DNA from: Rhodospirillaceae bacterium | GTDB taxonomy: Bacteria > Pseudomonadota > Alphaproteobacteria > UBA6615 | Direction of reading: 5' to 3' | DNA: 64,000 nucleotides | Assembly (NCBI GenBank): GCA_002713365.1 | Contig: PASR01000014.1 | Span: 90,133 to 154,132, forward strand | In this document: piece by piece, positions 51,692 through 60,198 of the stretch | How positions within the stretch are numbered: position 1 is the first letter of the stretch | Layout of the letters: the number at the start of each line of letters is the position of its first letter | The notes under the pieces: model-generated | Seen by the model: only the letters and a program-made list of their open reading frames with translations | Told to the model about the DNA's origin: nothing | Databases searched by the model: none | Program-made: the position numbers and the translations under genes

Positions 51692-53023
51692 TTATTCATA
51701 CGGAGACTGAAGTCGCATATTCTCCCTGAGCGTGATACCATCATATTCGGAACGAAAAAGACCTCTTGATTGAAGCTCAGGTACTACTAGATCGCAGAAG
51801 TCAGTCAAAGTTCCGGGAACTATTGCTGGGAGCAAATTAAACCCGTCTGCAGCGCCATTTAAAAACCAATGCTCCATATGATCAGCGATCTCATTGACTG
51901 TCCCTATGACAAGACAATGATGGCGAGCGGCTTTTGCACGTACCGCCACTTGCCCAAGGGTATAGCCATTTTTGCGTCCAATTTGCGCAAATGCCCCCGG
52001 TCCACTTTTACGTAGGTCGTTTCCTTCTAGCGCAGGCATTGGATCATTCTGATCAAAGCCCGAGAGATCAATTCCCCCAAGTAGTCGTTCGAGTCCTTCA
52101 ATCGCATCCTTGACGTCAATCATATCATGAAGTGCGTCAAACTTAGCTTGTGCTTCCTCACGAGTGGTCGCGACAAATACGGAGAGTCCGGGCATAACGC
52201 GGATAGAATCTGCACATCGCCCACGTGTGATCGTAGCAGACTTTATCCGAGAATAAAAATCACATGCAGAGTCGAAATCTGCCTGTGCTGTAAATACAAC
52301 ATCCGCGATCCGTGATGCCATCTCAATAGTGGCTTCAGAAGCTCCAGCTTGAATTACTATAGGTCGGCTTTGGGGCGATCGTGAAACGTTGAGAGGGCCA
52401 CGCACAGAAAAGTATTTACCTCGATGATTTAGAGCATGAATTTTTGAAGAATCAAAAAATCGACCACTGTCTTTGTCATAGACTAACGCATCCTCTTCAA
52501 AACTATTCCAAAGCCCAATTACCACATCTGCAAACTCATTAGCTCGTTCGTAGCGAATCTCATGGGCTGCATGGCGCTCTAAACTAAAATTCTGAGCCTC
52601 TTCCTTTTGACCGCCAGTAACGCAGTTCCAACCAGCTCGACCCCCTGAAAGGTGGTCAAGTGAGGCGAACATCCGTGCAACATTATATGGCTCGGAATAG
52701 CTGGTGGCGCATGTCCCGGCAAGACCAATATTTTTAGTATGTGCACTTAGAGCAGATAGCAATGTCAGAGGTTCGAAACGATTTACTTTAGAGCTGTTCT
52801 CAGTTGTAGATAACGTCTCGCTCCCCACAATAGCGATTTGATCGGCAATGAAAAGCATGTCAAGCTTCGCCCTCTCCGCGATGTTTGCCATTTCAACCCA
52901 TCTATTAATGTTAGTGCTGCCATCAACCCAAGCTTTAGGATGGCGCCACCCTAGGTGATGATAATTGCCGCATGCAGTAAGAAATACCGAAAGATTCATG
53001 CTACGGACTGCAGCATCAGACAT
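51692..53023 (-). CDS. LLM-class FMN-dependent monooxygenase (NtaA/SnaA/DszA-like)
   Basis: 443 residues, ATG after GGGAGA. N-terminal HPKAWVDGS, AERAKLDMLFIADQ and RFEPLTLLSALSAHTKNIGL, the substrate/FMN segment GGRAGWNCVTGG, SPQSRPIVIQAGAS and the C-terminal LVVPELQSRG are all typical of the NtaA/SnaA/DszA group. These two-component monooxygenases need a separate FMN reductase, and none is visible in this window. Base composition is visibly richer in G+C than its neighbours (34 of 60 G/C at 51901-51960; 29 of 60 at 52021-52080), consistent with acquisition from elsewhere. Substrate unknown; C-N or C-S bond cleavage is likely. Confidence 0.88.
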   Translation of the reverse strand: MSDAAVRSMNLSVFLTACGNYHHLGWRHPKAWVDGSTNINRWVEMANIAERAKLDMLFIADQIAIVGSETLSTTENSSKVNRFEPLTLLSALSAHTKNIGLAGTCATSYSEPYNVARMFASLDHLSGGRAGWNCVTGGQKEEAQNFSLERHAAHEIRYERANEFADVVIGLWNSFEEDALVYDKDSGRFFDSSKIHALNHRGKYFSVRGPLNVSRSPQSRPIVIQAGASEATIEMASRIADVVFTAQADFDSACDFYSRIKSATITRGRCADSIRVMPGLSVFVATTREEAQAKFDALHDMIDVKDAIEGLERLLGGIDLSGFDQNDPMPALEGNDLRKSGPGAFAQIGRKNGYTLGQVAVRAKAARHHCLVIGTVNEIADHMEHWFLNGAADGFNLLPAIVPGTLTDFCDLVVPELQSRGLFRSEYDGITLRENMRLQSPYE

Positions 53024-53109
53024 CGCATTCTCCCATATTCATTAATACTTATTGAATAGCGAAATGGTAGAATGTTTGTAAGAAAGTAGAACACATAGAA
53101 AATATTTAA

Positions 53110-53964
53110 TCATCCTTGACTAATAACATTTCTAAGAGTTCCTATTTGTTCAATTTCTATTTCACAAACATCGCCAGCATTCATAAATATCTGAGGATCT
53201 CGAGAAAAACCGACTCCAGAAGGGGTTCCTGAAGCTATTACGTCTCCTGATTGTAATTCTATTAGGTTAGAAACATATGATATTATTTCCGCTACATTAA
53301 AGATCATATCTTTTGTGTTTGCATCTTGCATCGTTACATTATTTAAGTGGGTTTTAATTTGTAAATTTTGGGGGTCTGGTATTTCGTCAGCGGTTACCAT
53401 CCAAGGACCAAACCCTCCTGTGCCAAAAAAGTTTTTACCTGGTGTAATTTGAGTAGTATGAAATTGCCAATCTCTCGCACTGGCTTCATTAAAACATGAA
53501 TAACCAGCCACATGGTTGAGCGCTTTATCTTCGGCTATATATCTTCCTGGTTTCCCAATTATGACTGCGAGTTCGCACTCATAGTCCAATTTACTGACTT
53601 GCGGTGATTTCAATAGTGGTTGGTCATGACCTACTAATGTATCTGCAAAGCGCAGAAAAAGAGGAGGGTGATCAGTTTTGCTTCTTGGTAGACCTGCATC
53701 TATGGCTTCTTGTAAGTGATCTGCATAGTTAGTCCCAATACAAAATATATGAGTTGGATTAGGGATGACAGGTAAGAACTCTATTTCATCTAGCTGGTAG
53801 TCGGGTTTTTCATTAATGTATTTCAAAACTTCTGTAAAATTATTGTCTGCTATTAGTTGTTTTAGTGAGGAGACTTCCAATCGTTTTGCAATATCAATTA
53901 TGCCTTTACCCCTCACCAAACCTATTTTGACTTCATTACCATAGCTGAATGTCATTAATTTCAT
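53110..53964 (-). CDS. Fumarylacetoacetate hydrolase (FAH) family protein
   Basis: 284 residues. Metal-binding acidic motif LDYECELAVIIGK and the C-terminal LQSGDVIASGTPSGVGF are clear; IFCIGTNYADHL is the usual substrate-side segment. The second FAH paralogue in the window (other at 6074). Likely hydrolyses an acylpyruvate or 2,4-diketo-acid. A monooxygenase gene lies 86 bases away on the same strand, an arrangement seen in ring- or chain-degradation routes. Start Met follows AGGCATAAGA; nothing unusual in length. Confidence 0.88.
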   Translation of the reverse strand: MKLMTFSYGNEVKIGLVRGKGIIDIAKRLEVSSLKQLIADNNFTEVLKYINEKPDYQLDEIEFLPVIPNPTHIFCIGTNYADHLQEAIDAGLPRSKTDHPPLFLRFADTLVGHDQPLLKSPQVSKLDYECELAVIIGKPGRYIAEDKALNHVAGYSCFNEASARDWQFHTTQITPGKNFFGTGGFGPWMVTADEIPDPQNLQIKTHLNNVTMQDANTKDMIFNVAEIISYVSNLIELQSGDVIASGTPSGVGFSRDPQIFMNAGDVCEIEIEQIGTLRNVISQG

Positions 53965-54072
53965 TCTTATGCCTCAATATATTAAAATTTAATGCCATAT
54001 AATTTGTAATAGCTAACATTTATGTAGCAAAATAAATGTTTTATGGTTCTATTAATAGTATTTACGAGTAAT

Positions 54073-54813
54073 TTAACTATACAAACATGCATTTAAAAAA
54101 GCTCCATGATCGCAATGTTTTGTATGACCAGGACAATTGGGTGCATCCAAAAGAGCTTTAATTTTTCTTAGGGTGGGTTCAACCCATGATAAGTTACTCT
54201 CATAAGCGATTAAGCTAATTTTAAATTCCATAGTAGCATTTTTATCATTTAGAAATGGTTTATCTGTAAATCTATCACCATCACAGTAAAGAAAATACCC
54301 AATGTTAGAAGTTTCTATTCCTTGGCGTTTCATTACCCAAATATAGAAATCCATTTGGCGTTTATAGGAGGCTTTCCACCAATCATCGAGCGTTATTATT
54401 TTTCCAGCTGATTTTTGGGAAGTGCTTTTATAATCTACTAAGTGCACTTCGCCTGTTTTAGTGTTAAACCATACATCATCCAATCCTCCACCAACCTTTA
54501 AGTTTGTACCTCTGTGAACTGTATGGAACCGACCTTCTGCTCCAAAATGTAAACTCTGGGTCCATAATTCAAAATTACTGTGTTGGTAAGGAACTAAAAA
54601 ATCCATCTCAAGGTTACGTAGAAACGGGTGACAAGTTCCAGACCTCCTATGGAGATCAAAATCTTTTTTTAATAAGACGTCTGTGGCTTCATTGATGTTA
54701 TAACCGGGAATACTAGGAAACTTAATGCCTCGAACTTGCATAAGGTAAAAACAAGCAGGACATTGTATAAAATTTTCAATTCTATACCTGCTAAGCTCGT
54801 ATGGCTCACTCAT
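54073..54813 (-). CDS. RecB/Cas4-like PD-(D/E)XK nuclease-family protein
   Basis: 246 residues. Nuclease core: GGLDDVW (Asp112/Asp113), then GEVHLVDYKST with Asp127-Tyr128-Lys129 as the (D/E)xK element, and a downstream RQMDFYIWV containing the Gln153-x3-Tyr157 motif found in RecB-type nucleases. Cysteines occur at 18, 21 and 61 near the N-terminus and at 227, 234 and 243 near the C-terminus (CPGHTKHCDHGAFLNAC). A 4Fe-4S cluster like that of Cas4 or AddB is possible, although the spacing differs. No CRISPR array, cas gene or addA lies nearby. The start is 13 bases from a perfect 12-base palindrome. Family fairly clear; biological role unknown. Confidence 0.75.
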   Translation of the reverse strand: MSEPYELSRYRIENFIQCPACFYLMQVRGIKFPSIPGYNINEATDVLLKKDFDLHRRSGTCHPFLRNLEMDFLVPYQHSNFELWTQSLHFGAEGRFHTVHRGTNLKVGGGLDDVWFNTKTGEVHLVDYKSTSQKSAGKIITLDDWWKASYKRQMDFYIWVMKRQGIETSNIGYFLYCDGDRFTDKPFLNDKNATMEFKISLIAYESNLSWVEPTLRKIKALLDAPNCPGHTKHCDHGAFLNACLYS

Positions 54814-54826
54814 CTCTGGCTTATAT

Positions 54827-54838
54827 ACACCGCGGTGT
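54827..54838. repeat. Perfect 12-base palindrome upstream of the RecB-like gene
   Basis: ACACCGCGGTGT lies 13 bases from the nuclease start and is unusually G+C-rich for this gap, making it a candidate operator. The remaining 229 bases of the divergent gap to the hydrolase at 55068 are AT-rich with no obvious motif. Confidence 0.4.
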
Positions 54839-55067
54839 CTGCTGATTTAGTAACCTAGAAATCGTAAATAAGATATATTATAGCTTTATAATAAATATTT
54901 ATAAGATTTAGAGAGTACAATAAATATTAAGATCTTAAATAAATTGCGTTGGGGTAATTTACAAGTGCTTTAAGTAGTCGCATATTTATGCTTACTAATA
55001 TTATTTTATTGGATAGCATCTGATTTATTCTAATGCAGATTGGTTAACGGCTCTTATCTTTTAGACA

Positions 55068-56255
55068 ATGGAAATAATTATGACTGAGAAAAAACATACT
55101 GAAATAGACCTTCAAGGCGAATGCGCTTTAGGCTTTGAATCTGTTCGTGATGCTCTGGCTGAGAGTTTTGTTTCAAGAGATGAAATTGGTAGTGCTATAT
55201 GTGTGTATTTTGAGGGCAAAAAAGTTGTAGATTTGTGGGGGGGATACGTTGACGGTGCTCAGAACCACCCGTGGAAGGCAAATACTCTCTGCCTGATGTA
55301 CTCTGTTGCTAAGTCTATTTGCTCGCTATCCGTGCATATGCTTGCGGACCGGGGTCAGATTGATCTTGAGGCGCCGATAGCTGAGTATTGGCCTGAATTT
55401 GCTCAAGCCGGTAAAGAGGAGATTAAAGTTAGACATTTCTTATCTCACTGGTGTGGAGTATGGGCAAATGATAGGGCAATAGCAGGCGATATTTATGATC
55501 CGGAAGCAATGGAAAAAGTTATTGCTATGCAATCGCCAGCTTGGCCAATTGAGACCCAAGGAGCTTATAATACGGTAAATATTGGTTTTATTGCAAACGA
55601 GATTGTAAGGAGAGTAACTGATAAAAGTATACAAAACTTTATAGCTGATGAAATAACTAAACCTCTTGGAGTTGATTATTACCTTGGTGTACCCGAAAAT
55701 GCTTTGGACCGGTGTGCTGAAATTATAGCAAATCCTGCTGATCAAGTTCGTGCAGCTGGTCGTGATCCAGACTCTCCAGTTGTAGCAGCATGGAAAGCCT
55801 TCCCCAAAAATTTTGGACCAACTGAACAAAATTCATACCGTTTTAGAACGGCCGGAGTACCTTCTTTTGGTGGTTTTGGTGAAGCGCGGGCTATGGCAAA
55901 AATTTATGCTGTGTTAGCAGAAGGAGGTGAACTTGACGGGGTGCGTTTATTATCCTCTAACGGAATTAGACGAGCTATTGAAACTCAGTGGTCTGATATG
56001 CATGAAGGTTTATTTGATCGACCATTGTCGATGTCAATGGGGTTTATGAAAAACCCACCGGATGGCAAACCCCTTTTTACTTCTTTTGCTGATTCATTTG
56101 GTCATATGGGATCTGGCGGGGCAAGAGCTTTTGCTGTTCCTTCAAAGAGATTATCTGGTTGTTTTGTATCTAACTATCAAAGTGAAGGTCGCGGAATAGG
56201 AGAGCGGACCGAGGCATTTGTAAAAGCTGTTGAAGAAAGTGTCGCATTACCTTAA
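55068..56255 (+). CDS. Serine hydrolase of the class C beta-lactamase fold (EstB-like esterase)
   Basis: 395 residues (or 391 from the second ATG at 55080, which has a slightly better GGAAA-type site). Catalytic SxxK tetrad is Ser79-Val-Ala-Lys82 (YSVAKS); Tyr167 lies in GAYNTV as the YxN-type element; GHMGSGG near the C-terminus replaces the KTG triad. No signal peptide, hence a cytoplasmic esterase or amidase rather than a periplasmic beta-lactamase. Typical substrates are short-chain esters, lactams or cyclic amides. Stands alone on the plus strand among minus-strand genes. Confidence 0.86.
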   Translation: MEIIMTEKKHTEIDLQGECALGFESVRDALAESFVSRDEIGSAICVYFEGKKVVDLWGGYVDGAQNHPWKANTLCLMYSVAKSICSLSVHMLADRGQIDLEAPIAEYWPEFAQAGKEEIKVRHFLSHWCGVWANDRAIAGDIYDPEAMEKVIAMQSPAWPIETQGAYNTVNIGFIANEIVRRVTDKSIQNFIADEITKPLGVDYYLGVPENALDRCAEIIANPADQVRAAGRDPDSPVVAAWKAFPKNFGPTEQNSYRFRTAGVPSFGGFGEARAMAKIYAVLAEGGELDGVRLLSSNGIRRAIETQWSDMHEGLFDRPLSMSMGFMKNPPDGKPLFTSFADSFGHMGSGGARAFAVPSKRLSGCFVSNYQSEGRGIGERTEAFVKAVEESVALP

Positions 56256-56366
56256 GAAAACTAAGATTCGTGGCTTGAACTATTAGAAATTTATTAAAAA
56301 TAGATATCTAATTGGAGCGGTTAGTAGCGTAATTTGTATAGCCATCGTGATGTTTGCATTTTGTTT

Positions 56367-57113
56367 TTAATATGTAGCGCGACCACCAGATAAGTCGAAT
56401 ACAGCCCCAGTAGAAAATGAATTTTCTTCTGATGCCAACCAGACAACCATTGAGGCAATTTCCTGGACACTAACAAAACGCCCACGTGGAATTTTTGAAA
56501 GCATATATTTAATGTGTTCTTCTGTCATTTGATCAAAAATAGCGGTATGAGCAGCTGCAGGGGTGATCGCGTTGACAGATATGTTGAAGTCTGAGAGTTC
56601 TTTTCCAAGTGATTTGGTAAGAGCAATCATACCAGCCTTCGCTGAACTGTAAGCTGAGGCATTTGGGTTGCCTTCTTTACCGGCAATAGATGCTACATTC
56701 ACGATTCGTCCATATCCAGCTGCAATCATGTAAGGTGTCACTGCTCTGCAACAAAAAAAGGTTCCATTCAAGTCGACTTCTATTACGTGACGCCAATCAT
56801 CCACTGGATATTCATGTACCGGGGCATTGGGACCAGAAATTCCTGCATTGTTCACTAAAATATCTATATTGCCATCATGTTTTATTAAATTACTTGCTGC
56901 TTCTGCTATTTGTTTAGGACAAGTGATATCTACCCTGATCGCTTCAGCGTTTACACCTAGTCTTTTAGAAGTTTCATCCCCTAAATCTTGATTTAAATCC
57001 CAGATCCTTACTTTAGCGCCAGACTCAATAAAACGTTCAGCAATTGAGCTACCTATACCTTGCGCTCCTCCGGTAATCACAGCGATTTTACCATCTAAGT
57101 CAATTTGATTCAT
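56367..57113 (-). CDS. SDR-family NAD(P)-dependent oxidoreductase
   Basis: 248 residues. Cofactor motif TGGAQGIGSS with Asp in WDLNQ (NAD preference), NNAGISGPN, catalytic Ser in VNVASIAGK and YxxxK in AYSSAKAG; C-terminal FSTGAVFDLSGGRATY. The pattern resembles 3-ketoacyl-ACP-reductase-like or 3-hydroxyacyl dehydrogenases and L-rhamnose/fucose-type dehydrogenases. It lies 60 bases beyond the amidase gene stop on the same strand. Substrate unknown. Confidence 0.87.
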   Translation of the reverse strand: MNQIDLDGKIAVITGGAQGIGSSIAERFIESGAKVRIWDLNQDLGDETSKRLGVNAEAIRVDITCPKQIAEAASNLIKHDGNIDILVNNAGISGPNAPVHEYPVDDWRHVIEVDLNGTFFCCRAVTPYMIAAGYGRIVNVASIAGKEGNPNASAYSSAKAGMIALTKSLGKELSDFNISVNAITPAAAHTAIFDQMTEEHIKYMLSKIPRGRFVSVQEIASMVVWLASEENSFSTGAVFDLSGGRATY

Positions 57114-57173
57114 ATAAGTCTCATGCTTTCGATAAATTTTTTTTAAAGCTATATTTGTGGTCTAAAATAATAA

Positions 57174-58661
57174 TCAAAGAGGCGGAACAGTGGATGGGGG
57201 ATGCCTATGGTTTGTTATTTGTTCAAATGCATAGGCAATTTCAATTAAAGTTATTTCTGACCATGGTTTGCCAACTATTTGTAGGCCGGAAGGTAGGTCT
57301 TCATAAGTATAGCCCATTGGAACTACTGCTGCTGGCCAATGAAGTCCTGAGGCTATCCAGGTTGTTGCCCCAGGAGGAGAAACATTGCGGTCACCATTTA
57401 GTTTAGGAGGAAAACTAGCGACTGGAAGAATAAATGCATCAAGGTTTTCTCTTTGCATGGCTTCTTCATAGACTTTTCGCATTCTTATTTCCTCTGCCTC
57501 TAGATTATGTACAATAGGATCTTTTTGGGGCGATGGAGCAATAGCTGTTTCCCTCAGGCTAACTTCATGTAGTGGATGATATTTTTCTGATTCAACAATT
57601 TCCTTAATTGTTTTCGGGAACTGTTCACTTGTTGTAGCGAGATAAGACTCTATAGCTGCTCTTACTTCACTTAGAGGATGATGTTGCGGCTTGAAGTAAT
57701 TGAACTCAGGGATAATGAAGGGATCAATAATTTCTGCTCCGGACTTTTTAAGGCTTTTCACTGCTTTGTTAACTAGTGCTGTTACATTAGGGTCAGCACA
57801 GTTTTCTGGAAATGCTTGTCTAAGCACACCTAAACGTTTTCCTCTGGCACCATCTATTTTAAGAGCAGATGTATATGTTGATGCAATATGACTTTCTGCA
57901 TTGGTAGTCGCTGAGTCAGCTTTATCGACTCCTACAAGAACGTCTAATAGAGTTACTAGGTCGGTAACCGTTCTAGCTAGGGGGCCAGCTGTATCACGGG
58001 AATCATATAGGCCTATCATACCTGCTCGTGATATTAATGCCCAACTTGGTCGCAAGCCTACTAGAGAATTATTATTTGCAGGGTTACGAATTGAACCGAA
58101 CGTATCTGAACCAAGACCAACAACACCAAAATTTGCAGCTAAACCAGCGGCTGTACCACCTGAAGAGCCGCCAGTAGCATGGGCAGTGTTATAGGGATTT
58201 CGTGCAAAAGTTGGCAGTACTGAGTTAATGTTGTCAAAGCCACCCCGGGCCCATTCAGACATTGTAGTTTTAGCCAGTATTATGGCTCCTGCAGTTCTTA
58301 GCTTTCTAATAACTGTAGCGTCATTTTTTGGCGTCCATCCAATTAAGGATGATGATCCCCCTGTAGTTTGAAGTCCTGCAACATCATAATTATCTTTAAC
58401 TAAGATAGGTATTCCATGCAAAGGCCCAATAAATTTGCCTGATTTTTCCATATATTGATCTAGTATGTCTGCATCAGAGAGAGCTTCAGGATTTATAGTA
58501 ATTATAGCCCAAAGAGCCGGACCTTGCCTGTCATAAGCATTAATTCGGTCAAGAAAAGCTTGCGTTATTTTGCGCGCACTAGTTATCCCTGATTTAAAGG
58601 CTGCATGTATTTCAGCTATAGATGCTTCTTCAACTCTGAAATTGGCACTATCATTCATCAT
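57174..58661 (-). CDS. Amidase-signature-family amidohydrolase
   Basis: 495 residues, full amidase-signature domain. The Ser-cisSer-Lys triad is legible: Lys89 in ILVKDNYDVAG, the Ser166-Ser167 pair in TGGSSGGT, and the nucleophile Ser190 in GSDTFGSIRNPA. The C-terminal GLQIVGKPWSEITLI is typical of GatA-like and plant/bacterial amidases. There is no gatB or gatC nearby, so this is a stand-alone amide hydrolase releasing ammonia or an amine. Gene order on the minus strand: GST, cupin, amidase, SDR, all closely spaced. Confidence 0.9.
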   Translation of the reverse strand: MMNDSANFRVEEASIAEIHAAFKSGITSARKITQAFLDRINAYDRQGPALWAIITINPEALSDADILDQYMEKSGKFIGPLHGIPILVKDNYDVAGLQTTGGSSSLIGWTPKNDATVIRKLRTAGAIILAKTTMSEWARGGFDNINSVLPTFARNPYNTAHATGGSSGGTAAGLAANFGVVGLGSDTFGSIRNPANNNSLVGLRPSWALISRAGMIGLYDSRDTAGPLARTVTDLVTLLDVLVGVDKADSATTNAESHIASTYTSALKIDGARGKRLGVLRQAFPENCADPNVTALVNKAVKSLKKSGAEIIDPFIIPEFNYFKPQHHPLSEVRAAIESYLATTSEQFPKTIKEIVESEKYHPLHEVSLRETAIAPSPQKDPIVHNLEAEEIRMRKVYEEAMQRENLDAFILPVASFPPKLNGDRNVSPPGATTWIASGLHWPAAVVPMGYTYEDLPSGLQIVGKPWSEITLIEIAYAFEQITNHRHPPSTVPPL

Positions 58662-58697
58662 TCAGCGCTCATTATTCTAGATAAATTTTTGTAATTA

Positions 58698-59048
58698 TTA
58701 TTCAACTGGAATGAATAAAGAATGTCTTTCTTTTCCATCTACTGATGCTGATAGATGTCCTTTACCATGAACATCTTCTACAAGAAAAATTTCACCTGCT
58801 TTTATTGTACGCTCTTCTCCGTCACTTGCTGTTATTTTAACTGCTGCGTCGAGGTTAACTATATATTGACGTCTCGGGGCAGGGTGCCAATCTAGGTCAT
58901 ATTCACCAATTGTACGTCGAAAAATTATCCCATTGGCAGGCATTTTTTTTGATAGTTGACTATAACCTCTATCCTCTGCCCATTCGATTTCAATATCCCT
59001 GAAATGTGACTCACCATTATCATCGGCGTAAAGGTTGTGTATATGCAT
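58698..59048 (-). CDS. Small cupin-like protein
   Basis: 116 residues. A single cupin barrel is suggested by the spacing of WHPAPRRQYIVNL, ITASDGEERTIKAGEIFLVED and GKGHLSA, where the KAGEIFLVED and GKGH segments match the second cupin motif; the two-His-one-Glu metal set is not obvious. Function not assignable; small cupins include isomerases and hydrolase-like enzymes. Placed between the GST and amidase genes with gaps of 56 and 36 bases, so probably cotranscribed with the amidase. Confidence 0.72.
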   Translation of the reverse strand: MHIHNLYADDNGESHFRDIEIEWAEDRGYSQLSKKMPANGIIFRRTIGEYDLDWHPAPRRQYIVNLDAAVKITASDGEERTIKAGEIFLVEDVHGKGHLSASVDGKERHSLFIPVE

Positions 59049-59104
59049 TTTTATTTTCCCTTACTAACTAATTTATCTCTAGATAGTTTTTGTAAATATA
59101 TTGT

Positions 59105-59983
59105 CTAGTTGTTAGATAATTCAATTTTATCTTGAGTTTTATGTATAAAATCAGTTGCGTCGTGACGTTCACGAAGTTGCTCATTCAATTCGCCCCGAAC
59201 ACGGTTAACCATACGTCCCCGTTGTACAGTTTCTCTAGAATCTATTTCTTCAGACCATCTAATTACATGTTTATAAGAATTAGCATCTAAAAACTCGGCC
59301 GCTTCATAGACTCTATTTAAAACAAGCCCACCGTACCAAGGCCAAATTGCTATATCAGCAATGGTATACTCATCATTACACATATATTCATTTTTTGCTA
59401 AATGCTGATCAAGTACATCCAGCTGCCGCTTTACTTCCATTGTAAATCTATCAATTGGGTACTGATATTTTTCAGTAGCATAATTATAGAAATGTCCAAA
59501 ACCTCCCCCTAAGTATGGAGCACTTCCCATCTGCCAGAAGAGCCATGATAAACATTCAGTACGCATAATAGTATCTTTTGGTATTAAGGCATTAAATTTT
59601 TCTGCTAGATAAAGTAGAATTGCCCCAGATTCAAAAACACGTGTTGGTTTCTCAGTACTATAGTCCATAAGGGCGGGGATTTTAGAGTTAGGATTAACTT
59701 CAACAAACCCACTTCCAAACTGATCACCATTTCCTATTCTAATAAGAAAAGCATCATATTCTGCTTCATTTATTCCAAGAGCTAAAAGCTCTTCGAGCAT
59801 TATTGTTACCTTTACTCCATTAGGAGTGGCTAGTGAGTAAAGTTGGAGGGGATGTTTTCCTACGGGTAATTTATTTTCGTGTGTAGCACCAGCAATTGGG
59901 CGATTAGTTTTAGCCCATGCACCTCCATTTTCAGTATCCCATTTCCAGACTATAGGTGGCTCATAAGTAAGAGATTCCGACAT
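59105..59983 (-). CDS. yghU: Glutathione S-transferase, YghU-like disulfide-bond oxidoreductase
   Basis: 292 residues. Start block PPIVWKWDTENGGAWAKTNRPIAG and PVGKHPLQLYSLATPNGVKV are signatures of the YghU/YfcG nu-class GSTs, which reduce disulfides and peroxides using two glutathione molecules. Later FESGAILLYLAEKF is the glutathione-binding segment and the C-terminal helical domain holds YLGGGFGHFYNYA. Unlike classic GSTs, these act as glutathione-dependent oxidoreductases. First gene of the minus-strand set, and it diverges from the helicase gene across a 215-base AT-rich gap without clear signals. Confidence 0.9.
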   Translation of the reverse strand: MSESLTYEPPIVWKWDTENGGAWAKTNRPIAGATHENKLPVGKHPLQLYSLATPNGVKVTIMLEELLALGINEAEYDAFLIRIGNGDQFGSGFVEVNPNSKIPALMDYSTEKPTRVFESGAILLYLAEKFNALIPKDTIMRTECLSWLFWQMGSAPYLGGGFGHFYNYATEKYQYPIDRFTMEVKRQLDVLDQHLAKNEYMCNDEYTIADIAIWPWYGGLVLNRVYEAAEFLDANSYKHVIRWSEEIDSRETVQRGRMVNRVRGELNEQLRERHDATDFIHKTQDKIELSNN

Positions 59984-60198
59984 TTTTTATAATCCATTCA
60001 AATTTTGTTTATAATGAATAATTTTTTATTTCATACTCGATAAATTTAAATAATGCACGACCAATTAGTTTTAAATGTTAGTTTATCAGATAGGGAATTA
60101 ACTAATAAGGTATGAAATATATTTTTATTTACATACATTAATATAAGCTTATTGAAGTCTACGACTCATAAATATCTCATGGTATATATGGTATTATA

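Noticed and set aside
54073..54813. Cas4 of a CRISPR system.
   Set aside because: No repeat-spacer array and no other cas gene in the window; cysteine spacing also differs from Cas4.
54814..55067. Small gene or tRNA in the 254-base divergent gap.
   Set aside because: No cloverleaf-like pairing was found and the longest ATG frame I traced is only about 11 codons.
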